This document shows positions 1 to 5,376 of a DNA stretch of 64,000 nucleotides, piece by piece (position 1 is the stretch's first letter; each line of letters starts with the position of its first letter). A program made the translations under genes and the position numbers. Location: NCBI GenBank assembly GCA_017465565.1, contig JAFTWA010000005.1:1-64000 (forward strand). Reading direction: 5' to 3'. Under the pieces are notes generated by a model, which had not been told where the DNA came from, made no database searches, and was given only the letters and a program-made list of their open reading frames with translations. The stretch is from Tyzzerella sp. (GTDB lineage Bacteria > Bacillota > Clostridia > Lachnospirales > Lachnospiraceae).

Positions 1-141
1 CGGATTTGTCAAGCATTTTTTGAAAAATTTAGATTTTTCAGAAAAAAAGTGGGTGATTTTTGAAATGAAGAGTCTGAAAGCCTTGAAAAATCAGGGCTGA
101 AGATTCCGAGAATTTATAATCTAGGAAAGGAGGACATACTT

Positions 142-234
142 ATGACGGATTATGAAGTTTTATCGTTGGTCTTGATGATACTTGGTATCATTACTTCCTT
201 GTTAATTGCTTTAATAAACCACATAAAAAAGTAA
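142..234 (+). CDS. Small hydrophobic type I toxin, holin-like toxin family
   Basis: A 30-residue protein with an acidic start (MTDYEV), one hydrophobic helix (about residues 5-27) and a basic end (HIKK). This is the layout of the Fst/TxpA-like 'putative holin-like toxin' peptides, which insert in the membrane and are silenced by an antisense RNA. An AGGAGG-type ribosome site lies 8 bases before the ATG. A GTAATCG/CGATTAC inverted repeat begins at the stop codon, and a promoter on the other strand drives RNA back across the 3' end, which is the expected type I arrangement. I see a TATAAT at 115-120 but no good -35. Toxicity is inferred from family resemblance and architecture. Confidence 0.75.
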   Translation: MTDYEVLSLVLMILGIITSLLIALINHIKK

Positions 235-314
235 TCGCCAGCCTGAGAAACTACGATTACTTTCCTAAGTAATATTTAGTTAAGGGCTAACCGTCTATCG
301 GTAGCCTTGTTGTC
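224..314 (-). ncRNA. Antisense RNA antitoxin (RatA/RNAII-like) of the type I toxin
   Basis: A minus-strand consensus promoter at 321-349 would start an RNA near 314. It would run through the hairpin at about 281-303 (GGCTACCG paired with CGGTTAGCC) and stop at the GTAATCG/CGATTAC hairpin followed by a run of six U at about 225. The RNA of roughly 90 nt would overlap the last codons and the 3' region of the toxin mRNA. Ends are estimated from promoter and terminator positions only. Confidence 0.65.
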
Positions 315-320
315 ACTTAT

Positions 321-349
321 AGTATAAGTTATGTTTTTGATGATGTCAA
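321..349 (-). promoter_or_regulatory. Promoter of the antisense RNA
   Basis: On the minus strand TTGACA (344-349) is separated by 17 bases from TATACT (321-326). This is a near-perfect sigma-A promoter pointing into the toxin gene, with no minus-strand ORF directly downstream. Confidence 0.75.
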
Positions 350-411
350 TAAGTATCTATTTCATTTCAGAACCGAATTTAATCTTTTTTATTAAATTCA
401 AACCACTGACT

Positions 412-1131
412 TTATTTACTCTTTATTGATTTTTTAGGAAGTAAACAAGATACTCTATTGCATTGCTCACTCAAAAAACATGTCTCACAAATAATATCTC
501 GAATTGCCTGCCTTGTCAGCTCCTCATCTGTTGGCAATTGATAGTTTTCAATTTTTCTAATATTCTCTGGATTTCTCAAAGCAAAATCAATCTGTTTCCC
601 TTTACCTGTTTTTACATAACGGTATACTTCAGCAAAAAAGCAAACATTATCACCGATTTGATATTCTTCAAACCCAGCTATATTCATCCAAACATGGTCT
701 TCTTTACCATCAAAACAAACACCATCTGGATACATGCCTTCCACCCAAACACGTTTAAAGCAAATGTTCTCTTTCGTTTTTCTTTCTATGCAACCTTTAA
801 AGCCCAGAACAATATTGTCATAACAAGTTGCAAACCACTGTCTTGTTTTTTGAAGCGATTTCATTTGTACATCAATATATTCATCATAACTAAATTTTTC
901 CGCTCCAACAACATCGATATATCCCTCAGGATTAAAATCCACTATGCCACCTGTTGTATGTACTACTACTTTCTTGCCATAATATGCTGCGAATAATTCT
1001 TTTTCTTCTGGATATTTTTGAATCAAGGCAGAAACATTTTTTAAGCGAGCGTTTTGCCTCTCTTCTCTCTTTTCTGTTCCCTTTTCTCGCTCATGCTTAA
1101 TTGACGCGTTTTTAATATTTTTGTCTTTCAT
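412..1131 (-). CDS. Hypothetical protein with cysteine-rich C-terminus
   Basis: I do not recognise this 239-residue protein. It starts with a highly charged Lys/Glu/Arg-rich segment (about residues 1-35). A globular middle with many aromatic residues and glycines follows, and the end holds four cysteines (CETCFLSEQC then RVSC, about residues 216-230) that could bind a metal. A good ribosome site (GGAGG) precedes the ATG. No signal peptide or membrane segment is visible. It lies downstream of the small coupled gene pair on the same strand, about 90 bases away, in accessory DNA next to the toxin-antitoxin locus. A large ORF on the opposite strand (463-996) is its shadow. Confidence 0.6.
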   Translation of the reverse strand: MKDKNIKNASIKHEREKGTEKREERQNARLKNVSALIQKYPEEKELFAAYYGKKVVVHTTGGIVDFNPEGYIDVVGAEKFSYDEYIDVQMKSLQKTRQWFATCYDNIVLGFKGCIERKTKENICFKRVWVEGMYPDGVCFDGKEDHVWMNIAGFEEYQIGDNVCFFAEVYRYVKTGKGKQIDFALRNPENIRKIENYQLPTDEELTRQAIRDIICETCFLSEQCNRVSCLLPKKSIKSK

Positions 1132-1217
1132 ATCTACAACCTCCGTTAATAAGTGCTGCTAAAGCAGCCTAACATGTTAACAAAGATAGTTAAATATTCT
1201 TCTTGTTATTGAAATAG

Positions 1218-1439
1218 TTAGCTCTTCAAAACAGTTGCAATAATGGCTATAATTACTAAAGCTATTATCAACATAACCAAGGGAGCAATTGTTCACCAAC
1301 TATTACCCTCAAGAATTTTTGTGATTTTGTTCTTCATCTTCGGGATATCAGCTGTAAAAAATTCAGCAATACGTTCTCCAATTTTGACAAAAAACTTCGA
1401 GAGATTTTTTTCGAATTCTTCTTCATCAAAACTAGTCAT
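1218..1439 (-). pseudogene. Small tail-anchored protein gene interrupted by in-frame TGA
   Basis: From the ATG at 1439 the frame reads 48 residues of charged, amphipathic sequence (MTSFDEEEFEK...), meets a TGA at 1293-1295, and then continues without further stops for 24 codons. That continuation encodes a strongly hydrophobic segment (VMLIIALVIIAIIAT) ending LKS and a TAA at 1218. A soluble N-part followed by a C-terminal membrane anchor looks like one tail-anchored protein split by a nonsense codon directly after a TGG Trp codon. The ATG overlaps the stop of the preceding small gene (ATGA). A sequencing error, a real mutation or a functional 48-residue product are all possible. Confidence 0.55.
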
Positions 1440-1585
1440 TTTTTATCTAAACTGGTAAATTTTTCATCAAGTTTAGTTGAAAATTTATCTACCTTTTTAT
1501 CAATTGTTCCTACAACCGTTTCAATTTTATTTTCAATCTTATTAGTATTTTTTGTGTTTTTTTCGTCGTCTGTATTATACGTCAT
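1436..1585 (-). CDS. Small charged, probably coiled-coil protein
   Basis: A 49-residue, Lys/Glu/Asp/Thr-rich protein (MTYNTDDEKN...) with heptad-like spacing (IENKIETVVGTIDKKVDKF), probably a short coiled coil. I chose this start because a strong promoter (1614-1642) overlaps the more upstream possible ATG at 1642, so that codon would lie outside the transcript. The stop overlaps the ATG of the following tail-anchored gene by four bases, implying coupled translation and possibly a complex. I do not recognise the family. Confidence 0.5.
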   Translation of the reverse strand: MTYNTDDEKNTKNTNKIENKIETVVGTIDKKVDKFSTKLDEKFTSLDKK

Positions 1586-1613
1586 TCTTTTATCACTTCG
1601 AAAATATGTGTTT

Positions 1614-1642
1614 ATTATACCAGATTGATTTATTACTTGCAA
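1614..1642 (-). promoter_or_regulatory. Promoter of the small coupled gene pair
   Basis: Minus strand TTGCAA (1637-1642), 17-base spacer, TATAAT (1614-1619). It fixes the start of the downstream small gene at 1585. Confidence 0.6.
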
Positions 1643-1723
1643 CAGATAGGCTCCTTACTAATTTTTCTTTAACTTCAAAGAATAAATTCTCATTTAACAC
1701 CTAGTTTTCTTTTGACGCAATTA

Positions 1724-2701
1724 CTAAACATTTCGTATTGGAATATCCGATGAAATTATATGAATGTGACTCAATTTTTTAGAGCACAGATAATCTTTCA
1801 GGTTGTTAACCGTAATCTCCTCTTTGATTGTCGGAGCAATTGTAATACTTCTTACAGAAGATGCCTCCATATTATATATGACATAAGGAACAATCAATCC
1901 ATTACTTTGTCTATATTTTCTTTCCGACACTTGTCCTGTATTATTACTCTCGGTTTTAGGTATATGCAGAACCGCTCGTATTTCTTCTTCGTAAGAAAAT
2001 GATTTGTTCTTAAAGACAAATTGAAAATCCCTAATCATTATTTTTACGATAGATAATAGATTTTCTTTATCTCTTTTTGTCGCGGAATCATATAATCCCA
2101 TGATAGGTGACAATACTCCTTCTATCAACTCCATCTTTTTTCGTTCATCATAAATCACTTTCACTAATTCAACGCTAAAACCTTTTCTGTAATATTGCTT
2201 TCGTGAAAATGCGGAGCTAGAAAATTCTACGCAAAATCCTTCATAATGTTCTGCTTTAGAGTACATTCTCCACATTGGCAAGGAATCGTTGTTTTTTGAA
2301 AAACTACATATGTATGTATAGCACTCTTCATCCGCAAAAGCAGTAATGTCTTCAACTATCTCACCGTTATCTAATATTAGCTTTTTATTTGTTTTACGTG
2401 TAATACCAAATAAATCCGATTGTGGAATGGATACTATGGCATCATACAACTCTTTGGACATTATTCCTTTTTTCAATTGCTTATCGCAATATTTTTTCAA
2501 ACTCTCAAAAATATCCTTTCGCTCTTTTGTATCGTTTAATGAATCATACTGCGAAAAAAATAAAGTTGGGGCACCTTCCTTGAATATACCCAACAGACCG
2601 TCAGGCGATGTATAATGACATAATTTTTTAGTACGCACATCAACACTGCCCTTACGTATAGCGTTAGCCGCTACTATCATCGTATTTTGAATTTCAGACA
2701 T
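1724..2701 (-). CDS. DUF2971 domain protein
   Basis: A 325-residue soluble protein. Near the N-terminus it has the LCHYTSPDGLLGIF segment and shortly after FFSQYDSLNDTKE, the hallmark start of DUF2971 proteins. A later SFSKNNDSLPMWRMYS and EEEIRAVLH also fit that family. The biochemical function of DUF2971 is not established. The start is placed at the second ATG because AAAGGAG sits at the right distance from it and overlaps the first. Its position in accessory DNA beside a toxin-antitoxin locus would suit a defence or stress role, but that is only a guess. No membrane segment or signal peptide is seen. Confidence 0.7.
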   Translation of the reverse strand: MSEIQNTMIVAANAIRKGSVDVRTKKLCHYTSPDGLLGIFKEGAPTLFFSQYDSLNDTKERKDIFESLKKYCDKQLKKGIMSKELYDAIVSIPQSDLFGITRKTNKKLILDNGEIVEDITAFADEECYTYICSFSKNNDSLPMWRMYSKAEHYEGFCVEFSSSAFSRKQYYRKGFSVELVKVIYDERKKMELIEGVLSPIMGLYDSATKRDKENLLSIVKIMIRDFQFVFKNKSFSYEEEIRAVLHIPKTESNNTGQVSERKYRQSNGLIVPYVIYNMEASSVRSITIAPTIKEEITVNNLKDYLCSKKLSHIHIISSDIPIRNV

Positions 2702-2809
2702 ACAACAATCTCCTTTCATAGAATTTGATAGTGATGAATTTTTTTGTTATATGATATTGTATATAATTTCTGCATTCTCATCGTGAAATTCAAATCTTTT
2801 TACATCAAT

Positions 2810-2961
2810 ATTATACCACACATCTATTCCTCTTCAACAAACTAATCCCCATACACAATATTGCGTATGGGGATATTTCATTTAAACTAATTAAGTTTTT
2901 CAATGACCTTGTACGGTGCCCTACTTGTCAGCGATAGCAGCTTGGTCTGCTGTAGACCAAA
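2810..2961 (-). repeat. Degenerate copy of the ppdK 3' end and terminator
   Basis: This stretch aligns base by base, with scattered differences, to 5271-5420. Shared blocks run from TTATAxCACACxTCTAT and CCTCTTCAACAAA through an AATCCCC hairpin and CTAATTAAGTT to a reading frame ending QAAIADK-stop. The last seven codons before the stop encode the same seven residues as the true end of ppdK, and the matching then fades. The two copies are direct repeats enclosing the ArsR/permease cassette. Confidence 0.8.
2845..2874 (-). terminator. Intrinsic-terminator-like hairpin in the duplicated ppdK tail
   Basis: ATCCCCATAC pairs with GTATGGGGAT around a 10-base loop. It corresponds in position to the ppdK terminator at 5302-5332, with compensatory changes in the stem (TTACG/CGTAA versus ATAC/GTAT). 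Confidence 0.6.
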
Positions 2962-3062
2962 GGTGGTGCATTGATTATCTGTTCTTTAGTCACATTTTAC
3001 CTAAATATTTTAATCATCAAATTGAATTTTGCCGAACTGTCAAACTAAAATTTTCAGGTCTT

Positions 3063-3454
3063 TTACATTAATTCATTCTTTAACTGTAAAACCTTATTTT
3101 CAATCTCCTCGATTATTATTTTAAATTCTTCATCCGATTTTCCAGTAGGGTCTTCCAGCCCCCAATTATCATCAAATCCTCTTCCAATGAAAGGACATTC
3201 AACATTACCCCCTTTGAAATTGCCACATCAGGATTTGGAATTTCTGAAATCAATTTTGAATACTGTGTCTGTTCCATATCAATTTCATATAATTCTTTCA
3301 TGATACGAACTGCATCTTGATTGATTTGAGGCTTTGTTTCGGTTCCAGCAGAATAGCTTTCAAAAACATCTGTAGCCAAATGCTTACCTAACGCCTCTGC
3401 AATCTGACTTCGGCATGAATTATGCACACATATAAACGCTATTTTCTTTTTCAT
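3063..3454 (-). pseudogene. arsC: Arsenate reductase / LMW-phosphatase-like (ArsC), frameshifted
   Basis: The N-terminal part carries the CX5R phosphatase loop CVHNSCR (residues 9-15), then SQIAEALGKHL and SYSAGTE, as in thioredoxin-coupled arsenate reductases. After NPDVAIS the frame shifts at a run of five G near 3210. The uninterrupted ORF ends with unrelated residues at 3116. In the neighbouring frame the family ending resumes (NVECPF..., then DNWGLEDPTGKSDEEF) to a stop at 3063. The expected MGCN cysteine motif is also altered around the shift. It is the last gene of the ArsR cassette. It is either a decayed gene or a single-base sequencing error. Confidence 0.7.
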
Positions 3455-3455
3455 A

Positions 3456-3821
3456 TTATGCACCATATTTCTGTAATAATTTTTCTACTTCTGCTGTTTT
3501 CATAACTTTTCCAAAAGATATTACCTTTTCATTTACAACGATTGCAGGCATACTCATAACACCGTATTCCATAACTTTAACCATATCTGTAATGTATTCG
3601 ACTTCGATAGATAATCCCAAATTGTTTACAGCATCTTTTACATTGTCATATTGTTCGTGGCAAGCTTTACATCCAGCGCCCAGTACTTTAATACAGCAAA
3701 CTCCTTTTATTTCCGGTTCACAGCATTCACTGATTGCTTGCTCTACTACACCTGATGAGCAGCTACAACAACAGCTTGCAGTTTTTTCTTCTTTTTTCTT
3801 TCCAAATCCGAATAATCCCAT
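3456..3821 (-). CDS. Thioredoxin-fold redox protein (redox-active disulfide protein type)
   Basis: A 121-residue protein. The N-terminal third is cysteine-rich (CCCSC at 17-21, CC at 33-34 and 42-43). A thioredoxin-like domain with the active-site motif CKAC (51-54) and the cis-proline region MSMPAIVVN follows. Small thioredoxins of this type are commonly encoded next to DUF318/ArsP permeases, as here, and are thought to handle thiol or metalloid chemistry. The start is the ATG with AAGGAAG upstream; a GTG two codons earlier is also possible. The clustered cysteines suggest metal or metalloid binding. It is 12 bases downstream of the permease gene, in one operon with arsR. Confidence 0.8.
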   Translation of the reverse strand: MGLFGFGKKKEEKTASCCCSCSSGVVEQAISECCEPEIKGVCCIKVLGAGCKACHEQYDNVKDAVNNLGLSIEVEYITDMVKVMEYGVMSMPAIVVNEKVISFGKVMKTAEVEKLLQKYGA

Positions 3822-3833
3822 TTCCACTTCCTT

Positions 3834-4832
3834 CTAAATAATAAATTCTTGAAATAAATTAAATAAATAACCAACAATAGTAATGCCTGTAGCACAAATT
3901 CCAATAAACAGACCAAGCAATTTAGGCTTAACTGCTTTCTTCAACATAATCATGGAAGGCAAACTAAGCGTAGTAACTCCCATCATGAAACTTAAAATAG
4001 TTCCAAGTTGTGCACCCTTTGCTAATAATGCTTCTGCAACTGGTATTGTACCAAAAATATCTGCATACATTGGAATCCCTACTAAAGTAGCTAATATTAC
4101 ACCAAATGGGTTATTACTTCCCAATACCGTTTCAATCCAAGTTTCAGGAATCCAGTTATGGATACCTGCCCCAATTGCAACGCCAATCAATATATAAGGA
4201 AATACTTTTTTAAAAGTATCAATCACTTGCTCTTTTGCATATACTAGACGATCTTTTTGAGTAAGTTCAGGACTGTCGATATCTACCGAACTAGCATTTA
4301 ATATAAATTGCTCAACATATTTTTCCATATGCATTTTTTCAATCAACGTACCGCCAATAACAGCAATGGCAAGACCTACTATTACATAGAGTACAGCTAC
4401 CTTTGTTCCAAAGATACTCATTAGCAGAACTAAACTTCCCAAGTCTACCATTGGAGAAGAAATTAAAAACGAAAATGTAACCCCTAATGGAAGGCCTGCA
4501 CTTGTAAAACCAATGAATAATGGTATCGATGAACAAGAGCAAAAAGGTGTTACCGTTCCTAACAATGCAGAAATGCAATTCGCTCCGATTCCTTTAAAAC
4601 GCCCTAAAATTCTTTTGCTTCGATCCGGTGGAAAATAGCTTTGTATATAGGAAATCATATATATCAACGTACAAAGCAAAATGGAAATCTTAATCACATC
4701 ATAGATGAAAAAGTGGATACTACCTCCCAGTTTACTAGATATGTCTAATCCAACTTTCCCCAATAATGTTCCAATCAGTTCGTTGAGCCATTTCATCCCT
4801 AATATTTGATTTTGAATAAAATTCCAAATCAT
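3834..4832 (-). CDS. Permease of the DUF318 / ArsP family
   Basis: A 332-residue integral membrane protein with about eight hydrophobic helices. The conserved TPFCSCSSIPLFIG segment (about residues 95-108), whose cysteines bind trivalent arsenicals in ArsP, marks the family. A second conserved half starts near FPYILIGVAIGAG. Characterised ArsP proteins export organoarsenicals; others have unknown substrates. The ATG shares one base with the stop of arsR (TAATG), with an AAGGAGGG ribosome site inside the end of arsR. Together with ArsR, the CKAC redox protein and the arsC remnant this forms a metalloid-response operon. Exact substrate is uncertain. Confidence 0.8.
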   Translation of the reverse strand: MIWNFIQNQILGMKWLNELIGTLLGKVGLDISSKLGGSIHFFIYDVIKISILLCTLIYMISYIQSYFPPDRSKRILGRFKGIGANCISALLGTVTPFCSCSSIPLFIGFTSAGLPLGVTFSFLISSPMVDLGSLVLLMSIFGTKVAVLYVIVGLAIAVIGGTLIEKMHMEKYVEQFILNASSVDIDSPELTQKDRLVYAKEQVIDTFKKVFPYILIGVAIGAGIHNWIPETWIETVLGSNNPFGVILATLVGIPMYADIFGTIPVAEALLAKGAQLGTILSFMMGVTTLSLPSMIMLKKAVKPKLLGLFIGICATGITIVGYLFNLFQEFII

Positions 4833-5125
4833 TAACAGCAACACCCTCCTTCCTTCACACAAGACAAGCCTTCAATAAAACCTTTAAATCCTTGCAGTGT
4901 CTCACAGTTCAAAGAATAATAATGCCACTTACCTTCCTTGCGAGCATTTACAAGTCCGCATTCACACAATATTTTCATATGGTGCGACAAGGTTGGTTGT
5001 GTTATTTTAAACGCCTCCAACAGTTTACATCCACATTTTTCTTCATCTGCCAACAGCTGAACAATCTGCAAACGATTACTATCTCCAAGTGCTTTACATA
5101 TAACTGCTACGTCAATCTCATTCAT
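4832..5125 (-). CDS. arsR: ArsR/SmtB-family metalloregulator
   Basis: A 97-residue winged-helix repressor. The recognition helix region is ITQPTLSHHMKILCECGLV (about 41-59) and the wing is ARKEGKWHYYSL. Likely metal or metalloid ligands are Cys31 and Cys33 (KCGCK), Cys54 and Cys56, and a terminal CCC (95-97). The Cys-x-Cys at the start of the third helix resembles classical ArsR sensors. It is the first gene of the operon and the operator-like palindrome at 5139-5158 overlaps its own transcription start. Autorepression released by arsenite or antimonite is therefore the likely mechanism, which is inference from the family. Confidence 0.88.
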   Translation of the reverse strand: MNEIDVAVICKALGDSNRLQIVQLLADEEKCGCKLLEAFKITQPTLSHHMKILCECGLVNARKEGKWHYYSLNCETLQGFKGFIEGLSCVKEGGCCC

Positions 5126-5138
5126 TTCTAATTACCTC

Positions 5139-5191
5139 ACATAGATATTTGTCTATGTATCCATATTAGCACACATATAGATATGCGTCAA
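5139..5191 (-). promoter_or_regulatory. arsR promoter and operator
   Basis: Minus strand TTGACG (5186-5191), 17-base spacer, TAATAT (5163-5168). Just downstream lies the palindrome ACATAGATATTTGTCTATGT (5139-5158), of the kind bound by ArsR-family repressors. A related half-palindrome (CATATAGATATG) lies between the -35 and -10. Confidence 0.7.
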
Positions 5192-5209
5192 TGTGTATTT
5201 CATCAAAAA

Positions 5210-5240
5210 AACACATCTTAAGCTTTTTAAGATGTGTTTT
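5210..5240. terminator. Bidirectional terminator-like hairpin
   Basis: AACACATCTTAA pairs perfectly with TTAAGATGTGTT around a short loop, with A/T runs on both sides. It separates the arsR promoter from the ppdK terminator. Confidence 0.6.
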
Positions 5241-5301
5241 CGTAATTTATTCAAATTTTATTTAATCTATTATAACACACGTCTATCCCTCTTCAACAAA
5301 A

Positions 5302-5332
5302 AATCCCCTTACGAACATTTCGTAAGGGGATT
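5302..5332 (-). terminator. ppdK terminator
   Basis: AATCCCCTTACG pairs with CGTAAGGGGATT around an 8-base loop, 45 bases beyond the ppdK stop. A near copy lies at 2845-2874. Confidence 0.75.
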
Positions 5333-5376
5333 CCTTATTAAACCTAATTAAGTTCTTTTACTGTGTCTCCAGTGTA

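Noticed and set aside
1-141. Possible gene end left of the toxin
   Set aside because: No frame with recognisable coding character; only a lone TATAAT at 115-120.
463-996. 177-codon plus-strand frame
   Set aside because: Lies entirely opposite the 239-residue minus-strand gene, has no ribosome site and reads as Cys/Phe/Ile-rich antisense sequence.
1293-1295. Selenocysteine or Trp decoding of the in-frame TGA
   Set aside because: No selenocysteine insertion hairpin seen, the context is a tail-anchored protein with no redox role, and the other genes use TGA as stop (for example the yqzL-like gene).
1243-1458. 71-codon plus-strand frame
   Set aside because: It is the complement of the small tail-anchored gene; its hydrophobic look comes from that. 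The minus strand has the coupling and the promoter.
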